Notes: generated by a model not told the origin, from the sequence alone. A stretch of DNA of 64,000 nt from Marinihelvus sp036351115 (GCA_036351115.1 JAZBOL010000142.1:1-64000); one strand, 5' to 3'. Counted from the first letter of the stretch, positions 27,330-37,399 are shown. Translations and numbers: made by a program.

Positions 27330-30092
27330 ATGCAGGATCTTGAACGGCTGAAGGCCCTGTTCGACGAGGCGGTCGAGCTCGAGGGCGAAGCGCGGGCAGA
27401 ATTCGTTGACCGGACGTGCGGCGACGACGACGGATTGCGCCAGGCCCTGCTCGAATTGCTCGCTGCGGATCAGCAACAAACCATCCGTCCCGATTTTTCG
27501 TTGGGTGACGAAGTGGCCGCGGAGGCGGCGCTCGATGCGGCGCTGGAGGGGACTGAGCTTGGTGCCTACCGGCTGCTGAAACGCATTGGCGCCGGCGGCA
27601 TGGGCACCGTCTTTCTGGCCGAGCGCGCCGATGGGGCCTTTGAGCGCCGGGTGGCGGTGAAGGTCGTGCGTCGGGGCATGGACACGGAGCAGGTGCTCCA
27701 GCGCTTCCAGGCCGAACGGGAAATTCTCTCGCGCCTCGACCACCCCAATATCGCGGCGTTGCTCGACGGTGGCGTGACGCCGGACGGTCGGCCCTACCTG
27801 GTCATGGAGTACGTCGATGGCCTCCCCATCACGGAGTACTGCGACACCCGGCGGCTGTCGATCGAGCGGCGCCTCGATTTGTTCCGGGCCGTTTGCCAGG
27901 CCGTCCATCATGCCCACCGCAACCTGGTGGTGCACCGTGATCTGAAGCCGTCGAACATCCTGGTGACGGGCGACGGTACGGTCAAGCTACTGGATTTCGG
28001 CATCGCAAAGCTCCTCGATGACGCCGAGGATCCCCAATTGACCCGTACCGGCATGCGTGCACTCACCCCGGCCTATGCCTCGCCGGAGCAGCTCAACGAC
28101 GAACCGGTGACCACCGGAACGGATGTCTACGCCCTGGGCGTCATCCTTTATGAACTGCTGGCCGGCCGGCGCCCCTTCGAAGCCCTGCGCACGCCGGAGG
28201 AAATGCGCCGTCAGGTGCTGTCGGGCGAGGCGCCCCGGCCGAGCACGGCCCTCACGCAGATGCCTGCGGACGCGGAAGGCCGCGCAGCGGAAAAGACCCT
28301 CGAGACCATCAGCGCCAGCCGCTCGGTGCCGCCCGGGCGCCTGCGCCAGGCGCTCACCGGTGATCTCGACACCATTTGCCTCATGGCCATCCGGCGCGAG
28401 CCCGTCGAACGCTACGGTTCCGCGGAACAGCTGGCCGAGGACGTGGGCCGTCACCTGGCCGGACAGCCGGTCCGGGCGCGGCCCCCCAGCGTCAGCTACC
28501 GCCTGGGCAAATTCGTGCGGCGCCACCGGGCCGGCGTTGCGGCGACGGCGGTATTTCTGCTGGCCCTCGGCGCCACGGTCGTGTTCTACACGGATCAGCT
28601 GCAGAAAGAACGGGACCGGGCCCGGGTCGAGGCGGAGACCGCGGAACGGGTGGTGACTTTCATGGAGGAACTCTTCGACCTGGCCGATCCGGAGGAATCC
28701 CGAGGCGAAGACATCACCGTCCGGGAGGTCATGGATGAAGGCGCCGAGCGCCTGCAGGAGGAACTGGAGGATGAACCGGCCGTCCGGGCCCGTCTGCTCG
28801 ACGTCATGGGGGGCGTCTACCTCACCCTGAAGTCGAGCGAGGAGGCCGAAGCGGTGCTCCTGCAGGCGGTCGGGGACTGGGAGCGGGTCGGCGGGGATGG
28901 CGATGCCGGCCTGGTCGAGTCGCTCAACAAGCTCGGCGGTGTGCAGGGCCAGCTGATGAAGCAGGACGAAGCGGTGCGCACCTACGAACGGGCCCTCGAA
29001 CTCGCCCGGGTGACCGAGGGAGATCCGTCGCTCAAGGTGGCGGAACTGCTGAACAACCTGGCCCTGATCGAAAGCCAGCGCGGCGACTATCCGCGCATGG
29101 AGGAACTCCTGCGCGAGGCCATCGCCATGGAGGAAGCCCTGGCGGAGGACGGCGAACTGAAGGCCGGCGCCAAGCTGTTCAACCTGGCCTGGGTTACCCA
29201 GTACAACGGCCGCTACGACGACGCGATCGAGCTGTACCTGCGCTCCCGCGAGCTGCTCGAGGCCGAATACGGTGAGGACCATCCCCGGGTCCTGTACCCC
29301 ATGCAGGCGCTGGCCGTGCTCTACACCGAGATCGGCGACTACGCCGCCGCCGATGCCCTCATGACGGAGGTGCTTGGCAAGACGCGGACGATCTACGGCG
29401 AGGAGTCGGTGGACTACGGCTTCGCCCTGAGCGACATGGGCCGCATTCGCTCGGGGCAGGAGCGCTTTGACGAAGCGGAGGCCCTCCTGGTGCAGGCCAT
29501 CGACGTGCTGCGGGCCGCCTATGACGGACCCCATCCCAACGTCGCTTCCGTCATCGAAACCCTCGGCATGCATCACTACCAGATGGAGAACTGGGAAGCG
29601 GGGGCCGAGGTTTTTCGGGAAGCACTGGCCATGCGCGACATCGTGCTCGAATCGCCCCACCCGGACATCAGCAACAACCTGGGCAACCTGGGCCTGCTGC
29701 TGAAAAAGGCGGGCCAGCTCGAGGAGGCGGAAACCCTTTATCGCCAGGCCCTGGCCATGGACCGGGAACTGTACGGCGAGGAGCACCGCGAGGTGGCGAC
29801 GAGCCTCTATAACATCGCGCTGATCCGCGAGGAGCTGGGCGACCTCGATACCGCCGAGGAAATCCACCAGGAGGCGCTCGCCATGCGGCGGCGCCTGTTC
29901 GGCGACGTACATTCCCACATTGCCTTCAGCCTCAGCGGGCTTGGTGGGCTGGCGAAACGCCGGGGCGACCTGGAGGCGGCGAAACCTTATCTCGAGCAGG
30001 CGTACGAGATGCGACTCACCCTGCAGGACGGTGACGAAACCCATCCGTCCGTGGTGCGGGCGCGGGAGGCCCTCGAGAATCTGGAGAGCTAG
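27330..30092 (+). CDS. Membrane Ser/Thr protein kinase with C-terminal TPRs
   Basis: 920 aa. An N-terminal helical segment (MQDLERLKALFDEAVELEG) precedes a PknB-type kinase: IGAGGMGTVFLAER, VAVKVV (Lys about 111), VHRDLKPSNILV (Asp about 204), LDFGIAKLL (Asp about 222), APE-loop variant YASPEQL. A single membrane helix (about 401-423, VAATAVFLLALGATVVFY) leads to a periplasmic or outer region of about ten tetratricopeptide units (GDYAAADALMTEVLG, GQLEEAETLYRQALAMD, GDLEAAKPYLEQAYEM). This kinase-TM-TPR plan is common in gammaproteobacteria and usually sits by an ECF sigma factor; none is seen here. All catalytic residues are present. Likely senses envelope or protein-complex status. Confidence 0.93.
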   Translation: MQDLERLKALFDEAVELEGEARAEFVDRTCGDDDGLRQALLELLAADQQQTIRPDFSLGDEVAAEAALDAALEGTELGAYRLLKRIGAGGMGTVFLAERADGAFERRVAVKVVRRGMDTEQVLQRFQAEREILSRLDHPNIAALLDGGVTPDGRPYLVMEYVDGLPITEYCDTRRLSIERRLDLFRAVCQAVHHAHRNLVVHRDLKPSNILVTGDGTVKLLDFGIAKLLDDAEDPQLTRTGMRALTPAYASPEQLNDEPVTTGTDVYALGVILYELLAGRRPFEALRTPEEMRRQVLSGEAPRPSTALTQMPADAEGRAAEKTLETISASRSVPPGRLRQALTGDLDTICLMAIRREPVERYGSAEQLAEDVGRHLAGQPVRARPPSVSYRLGKFVRRHRAGVAATAVFLLALGATVVFYTDQLQKERDRARVEAETAERVVTFMEELFDLADPEESRGEDITVREVMDEGAERLQEELEDEPAVRARLLDVMGGVYLTLKSSEEAEAVLLQAVGDWERVGGDGDAGLVESLNKLGGVQGQLMKQDEAVRTYERALELARVTEGDPSLKVAELLNNLALIESQRGDYPRMEELLREAIAMEEALAEDGELKAGAKLFNLAWVTQYNGRYDDAIELYLRSRELLEAEYGEDHPRVLYPMQALAVLYTEIGDYAAADALMTEVLGKTRTIYGEESVDYGFALSDMGRIRSGQERFDEAEALLVQAIDVLRAAYDGPHPNVASVIETLGMHHYQMENWEAGAEVFREALAMRDIVLESPHPDISNNLGNLGLLLKKAGQLEEAETLYRQALAMDRELYGEEHREVATSLYNIALIREELGDLDTAEEIHQEALAMRRRLFGDVHSHIAFSLSGLGGLAKRRGDLEAAKPYLEQAYEMRLTLQDGDETHPSVVRAREALENLES

Positions 30093-30183
30093 CCAAATCG
30101 AAAAAATGACCCTTTTGGACACGACTTTCTGCACTCACAGGCATGAGGACCTCGATCCGTCGTTCCTGAGCAGGAGTTGAATC

Positions 30184-33100
30184 ATGAAAATGAGTCGCCC
30201 CCGAACCGCATTGGCCACGGCGGCCATAACGCTTTCGCTGATCTTGCCGGTTGCCGCGTCTGCGAATGATAACGACGATCTCACGATCAGGATTGCCGCC
30301 CTCATCGGCACGCACAATGCGGCGCTGCCGATTTCGTTCATACCCGATCCGTTCCTGAACATTTCAGCCAGTGCGGTGACCTTCGGCACCAACCTCGGAC
30401 TGAAGAACACCCGGGCCGTGTTCCTGACGCCCGACGACTGGGAGAGCGACCCCAACTCCCCCGACCAGTGCACCTACGACTTCGATCTGCCCCAGTCCGC
30501 GGCGAGCTACAGCAACCTGCTTGGGTTCATCACCCTGGAGGAGGCGCCGGAAGCCTGGGGCGCCCTCACCACCGAGGCGAACCGTGCCCTGGAGGTCGTC
30601 CATGCCAATACGGACGTGGACGTCAGTGTCGAAAACCCCTTCATCGAACCCGATCGGCTCGCGGAGGAATGCAGTATTCCCCTTGTTTCCTGCCAGGCTC
30701 AGCCCCCGCAACGGGTCAAGCTGCCTTCCGGACGGCACACCATGGCCTGGAAGGCGGAAACGCAGATCTCCGATGCCTTCGACATCATCATTCCCGCGGC
30801 GCTGCTCGGCTTCAACATCGGGTATTACGGCGCCTCCTGGGCCAACCAGGGCGCCTCGGCAACGCGGCAGCTGTTCGTCCAGAACCAGGCCAGGCAGCGG
30901 GTGGTCGATTGGGCTGTGAAGGCCGGTGCCTTCGCCGACAGCACCTTCGACATCCTGGGAACGCGTACCACGGTGACCCATGAGCGCGAGCAGGAAGTCA
31001 CGATCTGGAAGCGCGTTCCGCCGGAGGTGAACGTCACGCAACCGAACATCACGCTCGAAGCGACAGATTTTGGCGGCGTACTCTATCAACGCGTCGCGAA
31101 GGACCTTCGTGCGACGGTCGAGGCCGGTGACCCCTGCGGCAAGGCGTTCTCCCTGGGCAACGACGCCGGCCCGCTGTTGCCGATCGGTACGACCGTACTC
31201 CGGTGGACCGTTCGTGACACGGGTCCCTTGCCGGGTGGTGGCTTCAACAGCGACTTCGATCTCCAGCAGATCACCGTGCAGGACACCCAGGGCCCGATCC
31301 TGGTGCCGCCGCCCAGCCGGGTGATCGAGATACCCAGCGCATCCTCGGGGCTGGACGCAAGCCAGGTAAACCTCGGCGCTGCCCGGGTCGTCGACCTCGC
31401 GGATCCGGACCCCGCCATCGACAATGACGGCCCCGGCTTTTACGACATCAACCAGCGCACGCCCATCACCTGGACGGCCACGGATGCCTCCGGCAACAGC
31501 ACCTCCGGTGATCAGCTCATCACCATCAAGGCGGCAGGCTCAAACACCGAACCGACCGTCAGCGACGTTGCGACGAGCACGCTGACCTCCGAACCCGTCG
31601 ATGTCGTGCTGAGTGGCAGCGACCCGGATTTCCTCCCCGGCACGGGTTCCGTGCCCGGAAGCTTCGACCCGTTGCATTTCCGCATCACTGACCGGCCGGA
31701 CAACGGAGAGTTCGTCGCGCCCCTGTATCCCTTTTTCATCGAGGATTACCGCACGTCGCCCGGTGGCCCCTACGGTGAGGCCTTCTACCTGGCCAATCCG
31801 CGCAGCGGCTGGCTGGACGACAACGTGTGCCGGGTGCTCTCCGGCCCGAACAAGGACAAGATCCGCGTGGACTGGGTGTACGAGCCCGAGTTCGTTCATG
31901 TCGACGACGATGGCAAAGCCTACATCCTCGACCGCTTCTGGGAATGCTCCAGCGGTGGGCCGACCAGCAAGCCCCGCATCTCGACCTGGGACCGGGACGG
32001 CAACTTCATCGGCCAGATCGAGTACCAGGGCGACAACGATGCCTTCGTGGTCGATCGCGACGGTTTCATTGTCGAATTCGTTCGGATCGGGTCGGGCAGC
32101 AGCCGGGAGATTTTCGTGGATCGCTGCGACTCCAGCTTCACGGGCAAGACGAGCCGGGCGAGTGTCTGCGAATCCCTCGGCAGCGTGGACAGCGGTGTTG
32201 CGCCGGGCCTCCAGGACAGCACCGTGTCCTATGCACGGGTCGACTCCGGCGAGGGCCTGCTCTACGTCACCGACAAGCGCCGGGTTTTCGTGTTCGATAT
32301 CCGCAACGATCCGCCCAACCCCCGGTACCTGGCGACGCTGAATGACGAGACACCGTTTCCGACGCCTTCGCCGAGCTGCGCAGGTTCCAGCTTGCTGGGC
32401 TATGCCATGGATATCGATTCCCGGGGCAACCTCTACATGGTCAACTGCGCCAACGAGCGCATCGAGAAGTTCACCCGGTCCTACTTCGACGAGGAAGGCG
32501 TCTTCGTGCCAGGCGAGTATGTCGGCTGGCTGGGCAGCTGCACGGGAAGCACCAACAACGCCTGCGACGAGGACCGGCTCGCCAGCAAGGGGTTCTCATG
32601 CACGGACTCGACCTGCCAGCGCGGTCAACTGCCCGGCGAGTGGGCCGGTGACCAGCCCGGCCAGTTCGCGACGCCGCTGTACATCGCGATCGATCCGAAC
32701 GACGTTCTTTACGTGGCCGAGTGGGACAATTTCCGCATCCAGCGCTTCTCTCCGGACGGCACCTTCGCTGGCCAGGCCATTTCCACCGGCTCCGGGATCA
32801 ACCAGGGCGAGCAGCCCGGCTTTATCCTCGGCAACATGGGCCGGCCCCGCGCCGTGTCGGTCAATTCGAACCAGTTTTACGTGGTCGACCGCGAGGAAGG
32901 CTTTGCCCACGTGTTCGAAACCTCGCCCCTGAAGGACATCACGGACAACTCCGCCACGGTGACCTACGTCTCCGACTTCGATTTTCACAGCGCCACGGAC
33001 AGCTTCCAGTTTGTCGCCAGCGACGGCCTGGCCGACAGCGCGCCCGGTACGGTCACGATCGACGTCGCACGTAACTTTCGCGCCCCGGTGACCGAGGACC

Positions 33101-34191
33101 TGAAGGCCGCCACGGAGGAGCGCGTGCCCGTCAACATCACGCTGACCGCCGAAGATCCCGACGGCATTGTCGGCGTCGATTTCAATGGCCTGGATCGCCT
33201 GGCGTTCCGCGTCGTCCAGCCGCCGGCCCATGGCACGCTCGTGCCCTTCCAGGGCGACAACGAGAGCCTGACCCTGCGCTACGAGCCCGACGATGGCTTC
33301 TTCGGTGAGGATACCTTCCGCTACGTCGCCAACGACGGCGTGGACGATTCCAACGAGAGCACCGTGGTGATCGACGTCGCCTATGTCGACGATCCGCCGG
33401 TCATCACGGCCGTCGAGCTCCCCGAGCGCGCCGGCCTCGGTTTTCCGGTGATGCTGCGCGGCGTGTTCACCGACGACGGTGCTTCCAACCCCGACAACTA
33501 TTTCACGTCGGTCGTCTGGACCAGTGACGGGCAGTCCTCGACCATCGTGGAGGGCGGTATCAACGAAGACGATCCGGACAACCCGAAGATCGAGGGCGTC
33601 TACCTGATCCGCCCGACGGACGGGCTCGGCACGGGCTATGGCATCGCCCAGCGCACCTTTACGACACCCGGCACGAAGACCGGGCGCTTCTGCATCCTGG
33701 ACTCCGCCGCCGGTTCGACGCCCTGCGAGAATCGCGTGTTCACCGTCGAGCCGCTCGTCAACCTGGGACTCGACCTCCCCGATGACCTCCAATCCACCTC
33801 GCTGCCGGCCGTGCCCTTCGGAGAGAGCTTCACCATCGACCTGGTCATCAACAATCAGCTTCCCGAGGGTGTCCCCGGTCTCGAGGCTGAGGCTGTCGCG
33901 CTGCAGGGAATCATCAGCACCCCGGGGGTGATCTTCACGGGCAGCTCAGCCGGCGATTGCACGATCAGCCCGAATGGCAAGACCATCGATTGCGCCTTCG
34001 GTGATCTCGCGCCCGGCGAGCAGCTTCCGGTGAGCCTGACCGTGACGGCGACCTCCGGAGACCCGGACGAGTTTCCGATCGATATCGCCCTGAGCGTGAC
34101 CACCGCCTCCGAGGCCGTCAACGAGACGACCGAGGCTTTCCTGATCCGTGACATGGGCGGCACGCGTATCTTCAGGAGCGGATTTGAATGA
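30184..34191 (+). CDS. Giant secreted protein: cadherin-like domains, NHL propeller, IFRSGFE tail
   Basis: 1335 aa. Signal peptide (ALATAAITLSLILPVAASA). After an unclassified ~430-residue N-terminal region (with cysteines in ECSIPLVSCQ), a cadherin-like/Big_9-type domain begins (VDVVLSGSDPD, FRITDRPDNGEF), is broken by NHL-type repeats (VHVDDDGKAYILD, IDSRGNLYMVN, IDPNDVLYVAEWDNFRIQRF) and resumes at TVTYVSDFDFHSATDSFQF. A second cadherin-like unit (TLTAEDPDGI, FGEDTFRYVANDGVDDS) and a DUF11-like C-terminus follow. It ends TRIFRSGFE. Calcium-rich (DPD, DGD) loops suggest an extracellular, Ca2+-stabilised adhesin- or sensor-like protein. No enzyme motif seen. Confidence 0.85.
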   Translation: MKMSRPRTALATAAITLSLILPVAASANDNDDLTIRIAALIGTHNAALPISFIPDPFLNISASAVTFGTNLGLKNTRAVFLTPDDWESDPNSPDQCTYDFDLPQSAASYSNLLGFITLEEAPEAWGALTTEANRALEVVHANTDVDVSVENPFIEPDRLAEECSIPLVSCQAQPPQRVKLPSGRHTMAWKAETQISDAFDIIIPAALLGFNIGYYGASWANQGASATRQLFVQNQARQRVVDWAVKAGAFADSTFDILGTRTTVTHEREQEVTIWKRVPPEVNVTQPNITLEATDFGGVLYQRVAKDLRATVEAGDPCGKAFSLGNDAGPLLPIGTTVLRWTVRDTGPLPGGGFNSDFDLQQITVQDTQGPILVPPPSRVIEIPSASSGLDASQVNLGAARVVDLADPDPAIDNDGPGFYDINQRTPITWTATDASGNSTSGDQLITIKAAGSNTEPTVSDVATSTLTSEPVDVVLSGSDPDFLPGTGSVPGSFDPLHFRITDRPDNGEFVAPLYPFFIEDYRTSPGGPYGEAFYLANPRSGWLDDNVCRVLSGPNKDKIRVDWVYEPEFVHVDDDGKAYILDRFWECSSGGPTSKPRISTWDRDGNFIGQIEYQGDNDAFVVDRDGFIVEFVRIGSGSSREIFVDRCDSSFTGKTSRASVCESLGSVDSGVAPGLQDSTVSYARVDSGEGLLYVTDKRRVFVFDIRNDPPNPRYLATLNDETPFPTPSPSCAGSSLLGYAMDIDSRGNLYMVNCANERIEKFTRSYFDEEGVFVPGEYVGWLGSCTGSTNNACDEDRLASKGFSCTDSTCQRGQLPGEWAGDQPGQFATPLYIAIDPNDVLYVAEWDNFRIQRFSPDGTFAGQAISTGSGINQGEQPGFILGNMGRPRAVSVNSNQFYVVDREEGFAHVFETSPLKDITDNSATVTYVSDFDFHSATDSFQFVASDGLADSAPGTVTIDVARNFRAPVTEDLKAATEERVPVNITLTAEDPDGIVGVDFNGLDRLAFRVVQPPAHGTLVPFQGDNESLTLRYEPDDGFFGEDTFRYVANDGVDDSNESTVVIDVAYVDDPPVITAVELPERAGLGFPVMLRGVFTDDGASNPDNYFTSVVWTSDGQSSTIVEGGINEDDPDNPKIEGVYLIRPTDGLGTGYGIAQRTFTTPGTKTGRFCILDSAAGSTPCENRVFTVEPLVNLGLDLPDDLQSTSLPAVPFGESFTIDLVINNQLPEGVPGLEAEAVALQGIISTPGVIFTGSSAGDCTISPNGKTIDCAFGDLAPGEQLPVSLTVTATSGDPDEFPIDIALSVTTASEAVNETTEAFLIRDMGGTRIFRSGFE

Positions 34192-34245
34192 GCCCACAGG
34201 CGTAAGCTTTGGTAAGCTCCACCCAAAGGCGATAAATTTCGCCGG

Positions 34246-34266
34246 CTCCGGGAAAACATCCCGGAG
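34246..34266 (+). other. Hairpin in the leader of the 34291 gene
   Basis: Perfect 8-bp stem CTCCGGGA/TCCCGGAG with a 5-nt AAACA loop, lying between the giant gene's stop (34191) and the start at 34291. No T-run follows, so a mRNA leader or processing structure is more likely than a terminator. A GTAAGCT direct repeat (34202 and 34212) precedes it. Confidence 0.4.
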
Positions 34267-34290
34267 ACCGAGAACAAGCGGGGTGGAACC

Positions 34291-34941
34291 ATGTCGTATC
34301 AGTCCTGGAAAGCACTTTCCTGCCTGGCCCTGGGTGCCCTGGTCGCCGTGCTGCCGATGGCGGCGCCGGCTCAAAACCAGGATCTGACCCAGGGTCAGAC
34401 CCAGTTCAGCTATTCGAGAGACGCCACGGCGGTGGTGGTCCAGTACCTGCGCACCCCGGGCGAACTGGAGGCAGAAGATCCCACCACCCGGTTGTCCGTG
34501 TTTGGAGACGGGCGCGTCCTGGTCGACTTTCCGGCGTTTTCCGTGCGCTCCGGGCTCCACCAGACCCGGTTGTCGGAGGACGAGCTCGACTCACTCGTCC
34601 GCGACCTCGTGGCCGCGCGGGTCATGGAGTTCGACCCCGCCACGCTCGACTCGGCCAATCCGCAGGCATCGCCGGCGAGCGGGTCCTCCGGCCCCTTTGC
34701 CCTCGGTCCGATGCGCACCCACACCGCCGATGCGGACCGGGTCGAGTTCGTGATCCGGCTCGAGACCTATGCGCCGCCAGGCAGCCCCACGGCCGAGGAT
34801 GTGGAAAAGCGGCTGGTGGTCCACGACCTGCAAGGCCTGCGACGGCAACATCCCGATATCCCCGCGGTGACCCGCCTGGCCGTCGTGGAAAGGCGGTTCA
34901 TCGCCTTGATCGAAGGCGACTCGCTGGAGCCGCAGCCATGA
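34291..34941 (+). CDS. Hypothetical exported protein coupled to the metzincin-like gene
   Basis: 216 aa. Signal peptide (LSCLALGALVAVLPMAAPAQ). The mature protein is soluble and strand-rich: DATAVVVQYLRTPGELE, LSVFGDGRVLVDFPAF, LSEDELDSLVRDLVAARV, VEFVIRLETYAPPG. I recognise no family; the VQYL...GRVLVDFPAF...LSEDEL layout recalls short secreted proteins found with protease genes. Its TGA overlaps the next start by 4 bp (ATGA), so it is almost surely co-translated with the metzincin-like protein and might be its inhibitor, chaperone or partner. That role is inference from coupling only. Confidence 0.8.
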   Translation: MSYQSWKALSCLALGALVAVLPMAAPAQNQDLTQGQTQFSYSRDATAVVVQYLRTPGELEAEDPTTRLSVFGDGRVLVDFPAFSVRSGLHQTRLSEDELDSLVRDLVAARVMEFDPATLDSANPQASPASGSSGPFALGPMRTHTADADRVEFVIRLETYAPPGSPTAEDVEKRLVVHDLQGLRRQHPDIPAVTRLAVVERRFIALIEGDSLEPQP

Positions 34942-37394
34942 GGCGGCGCACGGTCCCGCAAGCCCGCCTCGCGATGTATCGCAGGAGCCTGGCCATGCTC
35001 ACCGCCGGGGCGCTCCTGGCAGGAGCGGCCGCACCTGCCCTGGCCGGCTCCTTCATTGGCTCCCTGGGCTCGAATTCCTCTCTTCAGGAGCAGGAGTACA
35101 TCCTGCACCCGATCGGCTATCTCAATGACGCCCAGACCGCCCTGGTCAGCGATGTAACCGTCAACCTGTGCATCGTGCCGGGTTCTCCCAACGCCGCGGC
35201 CATGGTCACCCCCGTGGCGAACATCGCCCGCGTCATGACCGCCAAGGCCGGACGCACGGGCAACCTGCTGGTCGCGGAAAGCGGCGATCCCGTCCCGTTC
35301 TCCCAATGGGACTTCGAGTCCGTGGCCCTGCACGAGGTCGGCCACTGCCTCGGACTGGGTCACGTGAATGCCGCTACCGAGTCCGGACTCCCGCCCGCAG
35401 ACCGGGACTACACCAAGGCCGCGGTAGGAGGCAATGGCATCCTGAACATCGATGCGGGCACGGACGCACGTCGCGGGTCCAGTGACGACATCCGTTCCGA
35501 CGATGTCAGCGTGCACTGGTTCCGTCTCGGCACGAACGACCCCTGTGGGGACCCGGGCACGACCACCTTTGATTCGACGACCTACACGGTGGACACGGCT
35601 TCGCTTCCCGCAGGGGACACGTTCACGGCCAATGCGGACCAGGGCGTGTGCAGCGACCTCGGTGTCCCGAACACCGAAGCCGTCATGCAGCAGGGTTCGC
35701 CCAACGGGCAGTCACAGCGTTTTCTCGGGCACAGCGGTGAGGCCATGCTGCGCCTCGGTATGTCGGGCCTGGACGAGATCCAGGGCACCAGTGACGATTA
35801 CACGCTCACCGTGGAAAGCCTCGGTATCTCCGATTCTCCGGACTGCGACGTCAACCTCTCCTTCAACAACGCCCAGACCGGCTTCGCCGTCTGCGGTGTG
35901 AGCTTCGCCTCGTTCATCAACCCCTCGAATCACGGCGTCATGTTTTCCGCCAACGCCTTCTTCAACAGCGACGCGGTGCCGTGGTTCTTCAACACGACCT
36001 CGAACGACTCGAGCGGCTTCAGCGTGGGCGGTACGGTGAGCGGGCTGGCGGGTAGCGGGCTGGTGTTGCAGAACAATGCGGGCGATGACCTCGCCATCGC
36101 CGGCAACGGCAGCTTCACCTTCGCCACGCGCCTCGGCGACACCGAAGCCTACTCGGTGACCGTCCAAACCCAGCCGAGCGATCTGAGCCAGACCTGCAGC
36201 GTGACCAACGGCTCCGGCGTCATCGCGGGCGCCGACGTGACGAATGTCGCCGTGAATTGCGTGACCGACACGTTCACCGTCGGCGGCACGGTCAGCGGAC
36301 TCGCCGGTACCGGCCTCGTGCTGCAGAACAACGCCGGGGACGACCTGGTCATCTCCGGGAACGGGTCCTTCACCTTTGGCACGCCGCTCGATGATGGTTC
36401 CGGCTACTCGGTGAGCGTCCTAACCCAGCCGACAGGACCGGCGCAGACCTGCGCGGTCGGCAATCCCTCGGGCACCCTGGACGGATCCAACGTCACCAAC
36501 GTGACGATCACCTGCGTCACCGCCGGATTCACGGTAGGGGGCACCGTCAGTGGCCTGGACGGTACCGGCCTGGTGCTGACCAACAATGGCGGTGACGACC
36601 TCACCATTACCGGGAACGGCGCCTTCACCTTCGGGACGCCCCTGTCGGGCGGTGAAGGCTACGCCGTGGCGGTCAGCGTGCAGCCTTCCGACCTGAGCCA
36701 GACCTGCAGCGTCACCAATGGCTCCGGCACGGTCGCCTCGGCCAACGTGACCGATGTGGCCGTGAACTGCGTCACCGACACCTTTACGGTGGGCGGGGAC
36801 GTGAGCGGCCTGCTCGGCAGTGGCCTCGTGCTGCAAAACAACGGCGGGGACGATCTCGCCGTCGGCGCGGACGGTTCCTTCACCTTCAGTACGCCCCTGG
36901 TCGACGGTTCTGATTACCAGGCGAGCATCGCCAGCCAGCCGCAGGATCCGGCCCAGACCTGTGTGATCAGCAGCGGCTCCGGGACCCTGGCGGGGTCGGG
37001 CGTCACCGACATCGCAGTAGTCTGCCGCGTGAATTGCCTTACCAACGAGGTTTCCGGCGTCACCGACACCGGCACCGTCAACCACGAGGCGTGCGATGCG
37101 CTGAGCATCGGCCCGAATTACACCGCGGAGAGTGGGGCCGACGTGTTCTGGTCCGGTGGCACGGAGATCAGGATCTTCCCTGATACCCGCATCGAGGAAG
37201 GTGCGACCGGTACGGCGGCGACCTGCGGCCAGAGCCTCTGCGAAGCCTCAACCGAGCCCATGCCCCAGGGATGCAACTCCTGCGTCGACGCCATCTGCGC
37301 GGTGGATGATTTCTGCTGCGGCGCCGGCGACGGCTTTTACGACAGTTTGTGCGTGCTGCAGGTGGAGGCGACGTGCAACCTGAGTTGCAACTGA
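34938..37394 (+). CDS. Secreted metzincin-like protein with four 85-aa repeats
   Basis: 818 aa. Signal peptide (LTAGALLAGAAAPALA) leads to a domain with ALHEVGHCLGLGHVN (His about 132, Glu 133, His 136, His 142), the HExxHxxGxxH zinc site of metzincin (M10-like) proteases. A beta domain (DPCGDPGTTTFDSTTYTVD) follows. From about residue 361 come four back-to-back 85-residue repeats starting F-[ST]-V-G-G, with ribbon motifs GLVLQNN-x-GDDL and QTC; each keeps a Cys pair. The C-terminus is Cys-rich (CVDAICAVDDFCCG, CNLSCN). No Met-turn is obvious, so proteolysis is likely but unproven. It does not carry the IF-DGFE tail. Confidence 0.85.
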   Translation: MRRRTVPQARLAMYRRSLAMLTAGALLAGAAAPALAGSFIGSLGSNSSLQEQEYILHPIGYLNDAQTALVSDVTVNLCIVPGSPNAAAMVTPVANIARVMTAKAGRTGNLLVAESGDPVPFSQWDFESVALHEVGHCLGLGHVNAATESGLPPADRDYTKAAVGGNGILNIDAGTDARRGSSDDIRSDDVSVHWFRLGTNDPCGDPGTTTFDSTTYTVDTASLPAGDTFTANADQGVCSDLGVPNTEAVMQQGSPNGQSQRFLGHSGEAMLRLGMSGLDEIQGTSDDYTLTVESLGISDSPDCDVNLSFNNAQTGFAVCGVSFASFINPSNHGVMFSANAFFNSDAVPWFFNTTSNDSSGFSVGGTVSGLAGSGLVLQNNAGDDLAIAGNGSFTFATRLGDTEAYSVTVQTQPSDLSQTCSVTNGSGVIAGADVTNVAVNCVTDTFTVGGTVSGLAGTGLVLQNNAGDDLVISGNGSFTFGTPLDDGSGYSVSVLTQPTGPAQTCAVGNPSGTLDGSNVTNVTITCVTAGFTVGGTVSGLDGTGLVLTNNGGDDLTITGNGAFTFGTPLSGGEGYAVAVSVQPSDLSQTCSVTNGSGTVASANVTDVAVNCVTDTFTVGGDVSGLLGSGLVLQNNGGDDLAVGADGSFTFSTPLVDGSDYQASIASQPQDPAQTCVISSGSGTLAGSGVTDIAVVCRVNCLTNEVSGVTDTGTVNHEACDALSIGPNYTAESGADVFWSGGTEIRIFPDTRIEEGATGTAATCGQSLCEASTEPMPQGCNSCVDAICAVDDFCCGAGDGFYDSLCVLQVEATCNLSCN
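36018..37037 (+). repeat. Four in-frame 255-bp tandem repeats
   Basis: Units begin at 36018, 36273, 36528 and 36783, each exactly 255 bp after the last, encoding 85-aa repeats of the metzincin-like protein. Shared codings include GGTVSGL, GLVLQNN, GDDL and SQTC or AQTC. Spacing is perfectly regular but the sequences have diverged, which points to selection for the protein repeat and not recent expansion. Similar units occur in other secreted bacterial proteins. Confidence 0.9.
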
Positions 37395-37399
37395 TGCGC

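Noticed and set aside
27987..30134. Minus-strand 715-aa frame opposite the kinase TPR region
   Set aside because: Composition is typical of antisense reading of TPR repeats; no motif.
36018..37037. Mobile element or recent duplication
   Set aside because: The 255-bp units are in frame, diverged, and encode a known type of protein repeat; no transposase or target duplication.
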